A stretch of 56,914 nt of DNA from Bacteriovoracaceae bacterium (GTDB lineage Bacteria > Bdellovibrionota > Bacteriovoracia > Bacteriovoracales > Bacteriovoracaceae), in the NCBI GenBank assembly GCA_023701435.1, contig JAMPXB010000024.1:1-56914 (forward strand), written 5' to 3'. Below the pieces are notes generated by a model, which saw only the letters and a list, made by a program, of their open reading frames with translations, made no database searches and had not been told where the DNA came from. The translations under genes and the position numbers were made by a program. Shown piece after piece: positions 45,204 to 53,869 of this stretch (position 1 is the first letter of the stretch; each line of letters starts with the position of its first letter).

Positions 45204-45429
45204 AACATACGTGAAAAATAAATCATCCTATAATGAGGTATCCTTTGAAGTTGAAAAAACTTTAAATTCAAGGAGAACTTGGAAGACCAATAAGAAGCCT
45301 ACAAGTGTGGCATTAGAACAAGAAACTATTGATCAATTGAAGCAAATTGCTGAGGAGAGAGGCATCCCGTACCAGGTTCTTATGAGAAGTTACATATTGA
45401 AGGGGCTCAAAGAGGATATTGCTTACTAA
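45190..45429 (+). CDS. BrnA-like antitoxin (79 aa)
   Basis: The C-terminal part KPTSVALEQETIDQLKQIAE, then RGIPYQVLMRSYILKGLKED, is the ribbon-helix-helix module of BrnA/CopG antitoxins. The N-terminal 35 residues are basic and would bind the toxin. It overlaps the toxin remnant by 14 bp, the standard layout of brnTA. It probably represses from the palindrome at 45007-45021. The frame is intact. A REP lies a few bases after the stop. Confidence 0.8.
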   Translation: MKKSKTYVKNKSSYNEVSFEVEKTLNSRRTWKTNKKPTSVALEQETIDQLKQIAEERGIPYQVLMRSYILKGLKEDIAY

Positions 45430-45434
45430 GTCAG

Positions 45435-45454
45435 AATGGTACACGCTACCTTTT
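45435..45454. repeat. REP palindrome, variant
   Basis: AATGGTACACGCTACCTTTT, starting 5 bp after the BrnA-like stop. Confidence 0.75.
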
Positions 45455-45460
45455 AAACAA

Positions 45461-45985
45461 TGTCGAAAAGGTGCCAGGTAAGAATCAAAATCAGAAAAAA
45501 TTACGATTTGGATGCAGTAATTAATTTTTGGCGTATTGTTAATTTTAAAATAAATCTCCCACCTTACCAGATTTAATTTTGGCCATCATATTGCTCTAAT
45601 CATGGTAAACTGCCTCTAATCCCGGAGGTAGATGATGGGGGCGATTGTGTTTGATAATTATGTTTTTGATTCCTGGTTAAATAAGAAGTCCGATGAGATT
45701 TTATCTAAAGTTGATAAGTCGACCATATCCACAGAAGAAATGCTAACCCTGATTCTCAAGGCCCAAACGAATCACTTTCATCACATGGATGTTGAGTTTA
45801 GAGAGGAATTTAAGAGGATTGAACTTCGCTTTGAAAAAGTGGACGATAGATTTAAGTCAATTGATTTGAAAATGGATGACAGGTTCGAAGCCATGAACTC
45901 TAAAATTGATGATAGATTCAAGTGGCTTATGGGAATAATGATCACACTTTCTGCTGGAATCTACTTAAAACTTTTTCTTGGTTAG
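45461..45985 (+). repeat. Duplicated unit, copy 1 (see 50205-50673)
   Basis: Begins with TGTCGAAAAGGTGCCAGGTA, also found at 50205-50224. Patchy similarity continues through the ~170-bp leader (TTGGCGT-TTGTTAATT, TAATCCCGGAGGTAG) and is near identity over the first ~60 codons of the gene it carries. Confidence 0.8.
45632..45985 (+). CDS. Coiled-coil protein with C-terminal membrane helix, paralogue 1 (117 aa)
   Basis: A globular N-terminal ~55 residues, a coiled coil built of short repeats of the form DDRFxxxxxK (residues ~60-95), and one C-terminal hydrophobic helix (IMITLSAGIYLKLFL). This resembles Bdr-like and DUF1640-like tail-anchored coiled-coil proteins, without a named function. GGAGG lies before a tandem ATG ATG; the second ATG (45635) has better spacing. 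The paralogue at 50374 has the same first 61 residues but fewer coiled-coil repeats (99 aa). Confidence 0.8.
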   Translation: MMGAIVFDNYVFDSWLNKKSDEILSKVDKSTISTEEMLTLILKAQTNHFHHMDVEFREEFKRIELRFEKVDDRFKSIDLKMDDRFEAMNSKIDDRFKWLMGIMITLSAGIYLKLFLG

Positions 45986-45991
45986 AAGGCA

Positions 45992-46007
45992 GGAAGGTAT
46001 ACTCTTT
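45992..46007. repeat. REP remnant that serves as ribosome-binding site
   Basis: GGAAGGTATACTCTTT, a decayed REP directly before the ATG at 46008. Its GGAAGG is the only Shine-Dalgarno candidate for the helicase gene. Confidence 0.5.
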
Positions 46008-48953
46008 ATGTTTAATTTCTTTGGCATTGATTCCTGGACCTTGCAGAAAGGAAAATCAATTTCACCCAGCAATATTTTTTACCAGAAAGACACTGCTAAT
46101 CGCATCCTCGCAAATGTCACAGGCACCCGTACCTACAGGGTAGAAGTCGTCAGAGAGCTGGACTTACTTTCTGGTACCTGCACTTGCCCGGCCTATGACC
46201 ACAATGAATTATGTAAACATATTGCAGCTGTCTGCTTAAATCCTCCTCCTTTTTTTACCGCTGCCTCTAAAAGTGACGTACATTACACTTTTGATCGTTA
46301 TGATGAAGAAGAGGAGGATGATTGGGTCAATCGCCCTCCATTACGGACAACCTCTCCCACCAAAAATGCAATCGAATTGCTTGAGATGGAAAGTTGGACT
46401 AATCACCAAGCTTTTTCCATAAATGATTTTTATGAAGGTGGCTTCCAGGAAACAGTTTATCAGTTGTCCCATGACTACCGGGGCCAGCTCCATATCTATT
46501 TAAAGAACAGACAGTTATTAAAAAACGGTACGTGGGGAAAAATTAAATCTTTTAGTGGTGATGTAAATAGAGTCGTCCCTCAATTAAGACCCTTTTTAGT
46601 TCGTGAATATTATAGTGACCGTCTTTCTCACGCTGTCATTCCCGCTCAGGAAATTCGTTCCTTATTGCCTGACTTTATTAAAAATAACCTCGTGATAGAT
46701 GAACATGAGCGGCCATTAAAGTGGCTTGAGACGAAGTACCACTGGAAAATTGTGACTGATACAAAGAACAGAAGTTTTGAAATAACTTCTTACTTCTCAG
46801 ATAAGGTAGAACGGCGAGGAGTCTGGATTGATCCTGAAAATGGTTTTGGATTTGTAGAGGATTCAATTTTTCTGTCTGACGTGAATATATCCCTATCGAT
46901 CTATGATGCCTTAAAAGTGCTACAAGGTAAGAAACTTAGTGTAAAAGACTGGGAGTCATTTCGGAAGATTATTCTAAATTCTTACCCCAAACATTTATGT
47001 GGGGATAAGTTTGAAATGGAAATTCTTACCGCCACACCTAAGTTTTATTTTCATTTTAAGTATCTCTCTTCTTCCAACATTCAAGCAGTATTCATTAAAG
47101 AAATACCCACCGATCCCAATGTCATTTATATTGAGGAAGAGAATTGTTTCGGTTTTACACTCAATGTTCCTTTTGTCATCAATCACCAGGAATTAGTTTC
47201 ACTCATTACTGAGCTGAATGAAAAAGGCATTGAAATAAAATCTTTTCACAAGCGAGTCCATTCCATTAAAAAGTTCGGACTAAAGGTGCAGGGGCAAATC
47301 GATTGGTTTGAAACTTCCCTGGAGGCGGACATTGGTGGAGAAGAGCTGCTGTTAGCGGATCTAATGAAGGCCCTGCAGGAGAAAGGTCCTTTTGTGACTC
47401 TTAAAAACGGGGATCAGGTACTTTTTCCAGAAGAACTCAAAGAGAAGCTCGCCCGGTTGGCCAAATTTTCAACTGTAAAAAATGGTAAGCTGCTGACTCA
47501 CAAGACCCGGGCCATGTTGCTGGATGAGTGGAATGGGACTGAACTCACTACTGATGAGCAGTTCTTGCAATTTAAAGCAAAGGTTGCTCATTTTGAAAGA
47601 ATCCTTCCACTAGATCCTGGTGCTGGATTTTCTGCCACTTTGCGGGAGTACCAGAGTTTGGGTCTAGGGTGGCTGGATTTCCTGGCGCAAATGGAAATGG
47701 GAGGATGTCTGGCGGACGATATGGGATTGGGTAAGACTGTTCAGGTCCTGGCCCATTTGCATCGGCGTTTTGATCATTCCTCTAATCGGCCGTCGTTAAT
47801 CGTTTGTCCCAAGTCACTGGTATTTAATTGGGCCCTAGAGGCCAAAAAATTTGCACCAGTGTTGAGAGTGAAGGTTTTTGCCGGAGGGAAGTGGGAGAAG
47901 GAATATCTGGAATGCGATATTCTTTTGATGTCTTATGCCCTCATGCAAAGAAATATCGAAGTTTTAAAAGATGTGGAATTTGATTATGCCATTTTGGATG
48001 AAGCCCAGGCCATCAAAAATCCGGGTGGACTCACTACTAAGGCTTCGTTACTGCTGAAGGCACGGCATCGCCTCGCCTTAACCGGAACACCCGTTGAAAA
48101 TCATCTAGGTGACTTAATGAGTATTTTTAATTTTCTCATTCCGGGCTGTTTTAACTCTAGCATGATGAAACAGGGGCCGCGGATGGAAGATTTATCTTTT
48201 TTAAGACCATTCATCTTGCGCAGAAAAAAAGAAGATGTCTTAAAGGAACTTCCTGATAAGACGGTTCAGATCGTCTATTGTGATCAGACAGAGGATGAAA
48301 AGAAATACTATCAAAAGTTAAAAAAACTGGCCCGCGGTGAGATTTTGAATGAAAAGAATAAAATCCAAGTTCTGACTCTCTTGATGCGACTTCGCCAGGC
48401 TTCCTGTCATCTGGGCCTCATTGATCCTAAAATGACTGGAGTCGAAAGCGGTAAATTGGGTGTATTAAAAGAAATGGCCGAGGAAATTATCGAAGCGGGC
48501 CATAAGGTTCTTATTTTCAGCCAATTCACAGAACTTCTTCAACTGGCAAGAAATTACCTCGAAATGAATGAAGACAATTCCTGTTATTTGGACGGAAGCT
48601 CTCGTAAGCGGGAAGAGATCGTGAATGAATTTAAAACAAACCCTCTTAAAAAATGCTTCTTCATTAGCCTCAAGGCAGGTGGAACAGGACTGAATTTAAC
48701 TGAGGCCAATTACTGTTTTATTCTGGACCCTTGGTGGAATCCCGCCGTGGAAAATCAGGCGATTGATCGCATTCACCGCATAGGCCAAAAACTTCCAGTA
48801 AATGCTTATCGGCTGATCGCCAAAGATAGTATTGAGGAAAAAGTCTTGGAACTCCAAGCAATGAAAAGTGAACTCGCCCGTAATTTCATGGAAGGAAACG
48901 AAGACTATATACAAAAATTATCCGCCAACGATTTGCAGTTCATCCTCTCCTAA
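46008..48953 (+). CDS. SWI2/SNF2-family helicase with SWIM zinc finger
   Basis: 981 aa. A SWIM zinc finger (CTCPAYDHNELCKH) lies near residue 55, followed by a long middle region of beta-rich sequence. The SNF2 ATPase starts at about residue 535: LREYQSLGLGWLDFL, ADDMGLGKT (Walker A), LDEAQAIKNP (Walker B, DEAQ form), LTGTPVENHLGDLMSIFNFL. The helicase C-terminal domain has LIFSQF, GGTGLNLTEANYC, DPWWNPAVENQAIDRIHRIG. It is a DNA translocase of the bacterial HepA-like/SWIM group, whose role is uncertain. The ATG at 46008 was chosen over the TTG at 45978, which lies within the previous gene and REP remnant. A REP follows the stop. Confidence 0.92.
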   Translation: MFNFFGIDSWTLQKGKSISPSNIFYQKDTANRILANVTGTRTYRVEVVRELDLLSGTCTCPAYDHNELCKHIAAVCLNPPPFFTAASKSDVHYTFDRYDEEEEDDWVNRPPLRTTSPTKNAIELLEMESWTNHQAFSINDFYEGGFQETVYQLSHDYRGQLHIYLKNRQLLKNGTWGKIKSFSGDVNRVVPQLRPFLVREYYSDRLSHAVIPAQEIRSLLPDFIKNNLVIDEHERPLKWLETKYHWKIVTDTKNRSFEITSYFSDKVERRGVWIDPENGFGFVEDSIFLSDVNISLSIYDALKVLQGKKLSVKDWESFRKIILNSYPKHLCGDKFEMEILTATPKFYFHFKYLSSSNIQAVFIKEIPTDPNVIYIEEENCFGFTLNVPFVINHQELVSLITELNEKGIEIKSFHKRVHSIKKFGLKVQGQIDWFETSLEADIGGEELLLADLMKALQEKGPFVTLKNGDQVLFPEELKEKLARLAKFSTVKNGKLLTHKTRAMLLDEWNGTELTTDEQFLQFKAKVAHFERILPLDPGAGFSATLREYQSLGLGWLDFLAQMEMGGCLADDMGLGKTVQVLAHLHRRFDHSSNRPSLIVCPKSLVFNWALEAKKFAPVLRVKVFAGGKWEKEYLECDILLMSYALMQRNIEVLKDVEFDYAILDEAQAIKNPGGLTTKASLLLKARHRLALTGTPVENHLGDLMSIFNFLIPGCFNSSMMKQGPRMEDLSFLRPFILRRKKEDVLKELPDKTVQIVYCDQTEDEKKYYQKLKKLARGEILNEKNKIQVLTLLMRLRQASCHLGLIDPKMTGVESGKLGVLKEMAEEIIEAGHKVLIFSQFTELLQLARNYLEMNEDNSCYLDGSSRKREEIVNEFKTNPLKKCFFISLKAGGTGLNLTEANYCFILDPWWNPAVENQAIDRIHRIGQKLPVNAYRLIAKDSIEEKVLELQAMKSELARNFMEGNEDYIQKLSANDLQFILS

Positions 48954-48959
48954 TGCTGA

Positions 48960-48978
48960 AAAGGTAGCGTCTACCTTT
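48960..48978. repeat. REP palindrome, canonical
   Basis: AAAGGTAGCGTCTACCTTT, 6 bp after the helicase stop. Confidence 0.9.
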
Positions 48979-49006
48979 TGTAAGGCACTGTATTTACTTG
49001 AAGTTT

Positions 49007-49061
49007 AACCTTAATTAAGAATAATTATAGTTAAAGTTATTAATTAACCTTAATTAAGGTT
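49007..49061 (+). promoter_or_regulatory. Twin palindromic operators before Fic pseudogene
   Basis: AACCTTAATTAAGGTT (49046-49061) is a perfect 16-bp palindrome ending at the ATG, and AACCTTAATTAAGA (49007-49020) is a second near-copy 39 bp upstream. Probably bound by the C-terminal winged-helix part of the Fic protein or another regulator. Confidence 0.55.
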
Positions 49062-50189
49062 ATGAAAATCGATGATTTACACCCAATACTTAGAAAATCA
49101 TTAATCAAAGGCAGTGATTCTAAGCATCCTCATATTAGCTTTGTTATTCCTGTCTCTCCGCCGCTTGAGATGGTCAAACAGGGTATCTCGATCAGTCTCT
49201 TGAACGATGCTCAAAATGCATTAAATAGACTGCCTGCTTATGATGAGATGGATGAGTTGGATAAGCTCATAAATTATCTTTTTGTAAGAAGAGAAGCGGT
49301 TCAGTCATCAAGATAAGAGGGCACTTGGTCGACCATTGATGCTGTTTTAGCACCAACGATTGCCGTGTTTTCTGTTCGCTGTTATGCCCATGCTTTAGAA
49401 GGGATATTTGATGAGGCCTATAAAAGAAAAGAAAGTATTTTTTCCTCAGATACAGTTTGTCACCTCCACTCTGGTTATCTAGGTAATCCAGGAGAACTGC
49501 GCTCACCAGGAAAGGCCGGAGCTTTAGTTTATATTGGTGGACTCAGTCGTCCGGAAGATTCAATTTATAATCCTGTTCCTCCTGAGTATGTCGAAGAATC
49601 TTTAAGAAAAGTGATGTCTTGGTATTCGGATCAAGACCTTGCTGCAAAAGGTGATGCCGGAGTTGGAATTAATCTCATTTCAAGAATCGCCATTAGCCAT
49701 GCTCACTTTGAAGCTGTCCATCCGTTTCCTGATGGAAATGGAAGAGTGGGGAGAGCAATATGGCCGTTACAAATGATAGCCTCAGGTTTGATGCCGCTTT
49801 ATCTTTCTGGGTATGTAGAAAAACAGAAAAAAAGTTATTACGAGGCATTACAGTTTGCCCAAAAAAAGTTGGATTATTCTAAAATTATTGATTTTATTTC
49901 CAGTGCGATCATTTCAAGTTCTTATGAGATGAAAATGACTAAGGAAAAGATTCTGTCCTTGCCAGCACTTTGGCAAGAAAGAGGACGCTTTAGAAAAAAA
50001 TCCACTGCGGAAAAGGCCCTCCCTTTGATTTTGAAAATGCCAATTTTTACCACCAATAATTTAAGATAAGTCGTCGGCTGCTCAATGCCCGCGGCTGCTC
50101 AGGCAGTCATTATTCTTTTGGCCAGAGAGCATGGTAGCGATATTGATCTGGCGATGGAAAAGGCCATGAGAATTCTCACTAATAGGTAG
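49062..50189 (+). pseudogene. Fic family protein interrupted by two in-frame stops
   Basis: One frame throughout. Residues 1-84 match a Fic N-terminal domain, ending at TAA 49314-49316 exactly where the family motif SSQIEGT is expected (here Ser-Ser-Arg-stop, then EGTWSTIDAVLAP). It resumes with HAHFEAVHPFPDGNGRVGRA, the full Fic motif HPFxDGNGRxGR of AMP-transferases. A second TAA at 50067-50069 cuts the C-terminal winged helix, and the frame then runs on to an AGG TAG supplied by the REP at 50181. Unless read through, it is inactive. The intact Fic gene at 52718 is only distantly similar. Confidence 0.8.
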
Positions 50190-50200
50190 CGTCTACCTTT
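50181..50200. repeat. REP palindrome, supplies TAG to Fic remnant
   Basis: AATAGGTAGCGTCTACCTTT; TAG at 50187-50189 is in frame with the Fic pseudogene. Confidence 0.85.
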
Positions 50201-50204
50201 CTGC

Positions 50205-50673
50205 TGTCGAAAAGGTGCCAGGTAAGAATGTTACTTGGAAAAAGTACGTTAATAATTCAGTAATATTTTTTTGGCGTTTTGTTAATTACGAATAATTTCC
50301 TAACCTTATTAAAACTATTCTCGGCTCTCATTTTGCTCCACTTATGCTAAACTACTTCCAATCCCGGAGGTAGATGATGGGGGCCATTGTGTTTGATAAT
50401 TATGTTTTTGATTCCTGGTTGAATAAGAAGTCTGATGAGATTTTATCTAAAGTTGATAAGTCGACCATATCCACAGAAGAAATGCTGACTCTGATTCTCA
50501 AGGCTCAAACGAATCACTTCCATCATATGGATGTTGAATTCAGAGAGGAGTTTAAGACGATTGATAATCGTTTCGAAACACTGAATTCAAAAATAGAAGA
50601 TAAATTTAAATGGCAAATAGGAATCATTGTCACCCTTTTTACAGGTATCTACTTAAAACTCTTTCTTACTTAA
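50205..50673 (+). repeat. Duplicated unit, copy 2 (see 45461-45985)
   Basis: Shares the start TGTCGAAAAGGTGCCAGGTA, parts of the leader and the coding start with copy 1. Confidence 0.8.
50374..50673 (+). CDS. Coiled-coil protein with C-terminal membrane helix, paralogue 2 (99 aa)
   Basis: The first 61 residues are identical to the paralogue at 45632, and the roughly ten DNA differences I counted there are all silent, showing selection on the protein. The coiled coil has fewer repeats (18 residues shorter) and the C-terminal helix (IGIIVTLFTGIYLKLFL) is diverged but still hydrophobic. Same GGAGG and tandem ATG start. It follows the REP at 50181 and is followed by another at 50690. Confidence 0.8.
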   Translation: MMGAIVFDNYVFDSWLNKKSDEILSKVDKSTISTEEMLTLILKAQTNHFHHMDVEFREEFKTIDNRFETLNSKIEDKFKWQIGIIVTLFTGIYLKLFLT

Positions 50674-50689
50674 AATTGAAGACCGTGAG

Positions 50690-50708
50690 GAAGGTAGCGT
50701 CTACCTTT
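50690..50708. repeat. REP palindrome
   Basis: GAAGGTAGCGTCTACCTTT, 16 bp after the stop of paralogue 2 and directly before structured repeat copy 5. Confidence 0.88.
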
Positions 50709-50713
50709 AAGAA

Positions 50714-50795
50714 GGAGGGCGAAAACTTCGTTTTCGCCCTCCCAAGCTCAGCTACTGCTTCTACACAGCATGCTAAACTTTTTCTGAGCTTATGA
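50714..50795 (-). repeat. Two-stem structured repeat, copy 5
   Basis: 13-bp stem at 50714-50742, AAGCTCAG at 50744-50751 and CTGAGCTT at 50784-50791 (32-nt loop). Flanked by REPs on both sides. Confidence 0.8.
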
Positions 50796-50810
50796 AATGT
50801 GAACAAGCTC

Positions 50811-50832
50811 AAATAGGTAGACGCTACCTTTT
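50811..50832. repeat. REP palindrome, inverted orientation
   Basis: TAGGTAGACGCTACCTTTT with flanks. It lies 4 bp after the stop of the minus-strand acyl-CoA dehydrogenase gene. With the REP at 50690 it brackets structured repeat copy 5. Confidence 0.85.
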
Positions 50833-50835
50833 GAC

Positions 50836-52644
50836 CTAATGAATAGTCTTCCAATCCTCATCATAATGATTCTTTATCAACCACACCGGACGATCTTTAA
50901 TTATTCCTTGTTCCAACCAGAAAAATTCATCGTCCTCAATCCGCTGAGCGAGGTCGTATTTAAGCTTATCGGAGTTGTTCCACAATTCCTCAAACAACAT
51001 ATCTACTTTCCTTCGTGAGTTCTGGCAAAAGAGCTCAGCCAGATCTTCAGAATCATGCACTTGTTTGGATTTTGAAATCGTCGCCGCCATCACATAGAGT
51101 TCAGTAGCAATGTCAACCACCCGAAATAAAAACTGCTGTTTATACTGCAGGGCCGGCCCATGGATGATCATGCCATAGAAAATCTGGCGGGCGAGTTTCT
51201 TGGTGGAGCGTTTGATGTAGCCCAGATGACCTCCACCAAAAGGGAGGGTGAACCACAGACCGATGTACCAGAAGAAATAAAAAAAAAAGATGCGGGGAAG
51301 GGCGAGGAGCTTTTTGCTCGTTTTGACGTTCTTATCAAGCAAAACCCCCGAAGTCTTTAAATGCTTATCCACAGCTTCCCGGGCAATATACAGATGCATG
51401 ATCTCAGAAGTGCCTTCAAAAATTCGGTTGATTCTGAAGTCGCGCATGATTCGCTCAACCGGTATGGCCGGTTCACCTCGGGCGAGCAGGGAATCGGCCG
51501 TTTCATAACCGCGACCTCCGCGCATTTGCAGGAGATCATCGACATTCTTCCAACCGGTTTCACTGCAATACAATTTCGCTACTGCGGCTTCCAGTCTGAT
51601 GTCATAATTGTTGTCGTAAAGGGCGGTCGCCAGATCAGAGATCGACTCAATGGCAAAAGTATTGGCGGCCAAGTCAGAGAGTTTGTGAGCAATCGCCTCG
51701 TGTTGATAGATGGGTTTGCCCCACTGTTCACGTTCACCACACCAGGTGCGGGCAATCTCCAGGTGTTTTTTGGAAGCCCCGGCAATGGCGGCGGGAAGCG
51801 AGAGTCGGCCGGTATTAAGAGTCATGAGGGCGAGCTTCAGGCCCTTGCCTCTCTGCCACAGAAGATTTTCTCTGGGGACTTTGACATTGTTAAAACTGAT
51901 CACTCCGTTTTCCAGCGCCCGCAGTCCCATGAAGTGACAGCGATGTTCGACTTTAACTCCGGGCCAGTCCATCTCTACAATAAAGGCGCTGATCTGATCA
52001 TCTTCCTCATGACGGGCCATCACGATGATGACATTGGCGATGGTTCCGTTGGTGCACCAAAGTTTTTCACCGTTTAAAACATAATGATCAATTTTAGTTT
52101 CAATGGTCGTTTCCAAGTGGGCGGGATCTGATCCGACATTGGTCTCGGTTAAAGCGAAGGCGGAGATTTCCCCTTTGGCAAAACGTGGAAGATATTTTTG
52201 TTTTTGTTCTTCGGTGCCGAACATGATGAGCGGCTGGGGAACACCGATGGATTGATGGGCAGAAATAAGAGCAACCAAATTGGAATCTTTGGTGGCGGTC
52301 AGCTTTAGGATTTCATTGTATTCAGACTGAGTAAAACCATGACCTCCGTACTTCTCATCAATTTTCAGTGCGAAGACTCGCATCTCCCGTAAACGATCAA
52401 TAATTTGTGGAGGGATTTTTCCCTCACGATCGATCTGGTCGGCATCGACCTCATTGGTGAGGAATTGCCGGTACTGAGAAAGAAAATCCAGAAAGGGCTC
52501 ATTCTCCATTCCTTTCTTTTCCGGAAAGGGATGAATCAAGTCATAAGCAAAATTACCCATGAACATTTCTTTTAAGAAACTAGTCTTGGCCCATTCTTCT
52601 CGACTTGATTCCGCCACCTGCATGGCCTTTTCTTCACCGTTCAT
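50836..52644 (-). CDS. Acyl-CoA dehydrogenase family protein (long-chain type)
   Basis: 602 aa from the ATG at 52644; the frame extends 16 residues further to 52692 but MNGEEKAM looks the better start. FAD-dependent alpha-beta dehydrogenation of acyl-CoA. Visible: KYGGHGFTQSEYNEI, FALTETNVGSDPAHLET, GEKLWCTNGTIANV, REQWGKPIYQHEAIAHKLSD, QMRGGRGYE and RIFEGTSEIMHLYIAREAV. The extra C-terminal ~170 residues with a hydrophobic stretch recall membrane-associated very-long-chain forms. It is a metabolic gene in an otherwise accessory region, flanked by REPs on both sides. Confidence 0.9.
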   Translation of the reverse strand: MNGEEKAMQVAESSREEWAKTSFLKEMFMGNFAYDLIHPFPEKKGMENEPFLDFLSQYRQFLTNEVDADQIDREGKIPPQIIDRLREMRVFALKIDEKYGGHGFTQSEYNEILKLTATKDSNLVALISAHQSIGVPQPLIMFGTEEQKQKYLPRFAKGEISAFALTETNVGSDPAHLETTIETKIDHYVLNGEKLWCTNGTIANVIIVMARHEEDDQISAFIVEMDWPGVKVEHRCHFMGLRALENGVISFNNVKVPRENLLWQRGKGLKLALMTLNTGRLSLPAAIAGASKKHLEIARTWCGEREQWGKPIYQHEAIAHKLSDLAANTFAIESISDLATALYDNNYDIRLEAAVAKLYCSETGWKNVDDLLQMRGGRGYETADSLLARGEPAIPVERIMRDFRINRIFEGTSEIMHLYIAREAVDKHLKTSGVLLDKNVKTSKKLLALPRIFFFYFFWYIGLWFTLPFGGGHLGYIKRSTKKLARQIFYGMIIHGPALQYKQQFLFRVVDIATELYVMAATISKSKQVHDSEDLAELFCQNSRRKVDMLFEELWNNSDKLKYDLAQRIEDDEFFWLEQGIIKDRPVWLIKNHYDEDWKTIH

Positions 52645-52705
52645 GACTAAAATTATGAGGTGCTCGGGCGTAGTGAGCAATTTAAGAAGCACTTAAGTCA
52701 TGTTT

Positions 52706-52726
52706 AAAAGGTAGCGTCTACCTTTT
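52706..52726. repeat. REP palindrome, supplies TAG to Fic gene
   Basis: Canonical sequence with an extra A/T at each end. The minus-strand AGG TAG at its centre is the last codon and stop of the Fic gene at 52718-53803. Confidence 0.9.
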
Positions 52727-53803
52727 ACCCAATATTTCCAACAGTGTCCCTCTCAGAATATTCAGGTAATTTGCATATACAAACTTTTTGTTTCGTTTGT
52801 TGTCATTTAAATCTTTTAAAATCTCAAGTTCTTTAAGCTTATCTACTGTCCTGGCGACTTTTGTATATGATTCCTCACCAGTCAATCGCTGTAAATCTTT
52901 GATGGAAACTATAGGGGATCGACAAATAACTTCAAAAATCCTGGTCAAGAAGAAGGAACCTCGCCCTTCATCCAAGTGAAGTTTGATGCGATCATGTTCG
53001 TGCAATTTATGTATTTCCTGGGCCGTAATGTTCGCCATCTGAGCGGACTCTATTACGCCTCTTAAGAAAAATGTCACCCAAGCTTCCCATTCACCTTGAA
53101 AGCGAATGGACATTAGTCTTGCGTAATATTCTGTTCTATTTGCTTTGAAGAAGTAACTTAAATAGAGAAGAGGCCGATCTAGTACACCCCATGAGACGAG
53201 GGCAAATGTTATAAGAAGACGACCTAATCTTCCGTTCCCATCCAAAAAAGGATGGATCGTTTCAAACTGAGCATGAATTAGGGCAACTTTTACGAGAGGT
53301 GGAAAACCATTCTCATCATGAATAAAGTTCTCCAAATTTGAGAGGAGCCGTCCTAATTCATTGGGAGGTGGTGGAACAAAATCTGCTGTATTCAAATTGG
53401 CCCCTGGCTTGCCAATCCAGTTTTGCGAAGTACGAAGTTCTCCAGGATGCTTATGTTCACCTCTCGTCCCAAGAATAAGCTTGGCGTGAAGTTCTTTTAG
53501 CATTCTTGTAGATAATGGAAGGGACTTGAGTCTATTTAAACCTTCGTTCATGGCAGTAACGTAAGTAGCTTCAAAAACATCTTCCTGGGAACATTGGGTC
53601 CCTTCAATTTGTGAACTGAGTAGTGCCTCTTTTCTAACGTATAAGTATACGAAAAGATCATGGTCTCTAATGATGGATGAGAGCCCATTTAATTTTCCAA
53701 GCTGTTGATCTGCCTGAGAGAGGAGTGAGAGGAGCCCTAGGTCAAATTTGAGTTCTGGATTTTTTGGGGGAAGTTCTTCTGGTATATAAGCCTTATATCC
53801 CAC
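52718..53803 (-). CDS. Fic family protein, intact
   Basis: 361 aa. The N-terminal domain has SSQIEGTQCSQEDVF. The catalytic Fic motif is HPFLDGNGRLGR, preceded by VALIHAQFETI; it transfers AMP or another nucleotide-derived group to a protein hydroxyl. The C-terminus (about 285-350) is a winged helix, SIKDLQRLTGEESYTKVART then VDKLKELEIL. Start is GTG at 53803. The last two residues Lys-Arg and the TAG stop come from the REP at 52706. Possibly autoregulated through the hairpin at 53870. Confidence 0.88.
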   Translation of the reverse strand: MGYKAYIPEELPPKNPELKFDLGLLSLLSQADQQLGKLNGLSSIIRDHDLFVYLYVRKEALLSSQIEGTQCSQEDVFEATYVTAMNEGLNRLKSLPLSTRMLKELHAKLILGTRGEHKHPGELRTSQNWIGKPGANLNTADFVPPPPNELGRLLSNLENFIHDENGFPPLVKVALIHAQFETIHPFLDGNGRLGRLLITFALVSWGVLDRPLLYLSYFFKANRTEYYARLMSIRFQGEWEAWVTFFLRGVIESAQMANITAQEIHKLHEHDRIKLHLDEGRGSFFLTRIFEVICRSPIVSIKDLQRLTGEESYTKVARTVDKLKELEILKDLNDNKRNKKFVYANYLNILRGTLLEILGKR

Positions 53804-53869
53804 CAGCTCTTGTTTTCATTTTTGGCTCAAATTGTATATGTAGGATTCCTTATTCTCATTTGAGTGCAC

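Noticed and set aside
51160..52077. Long plus-strand ORFs (up to 238 codons) opposite the acyl-CoA dehydrogenase
   Set aside because: Antisense shadows of a well-conserved enzyme; no ribosome-binding site or recognisable domain.
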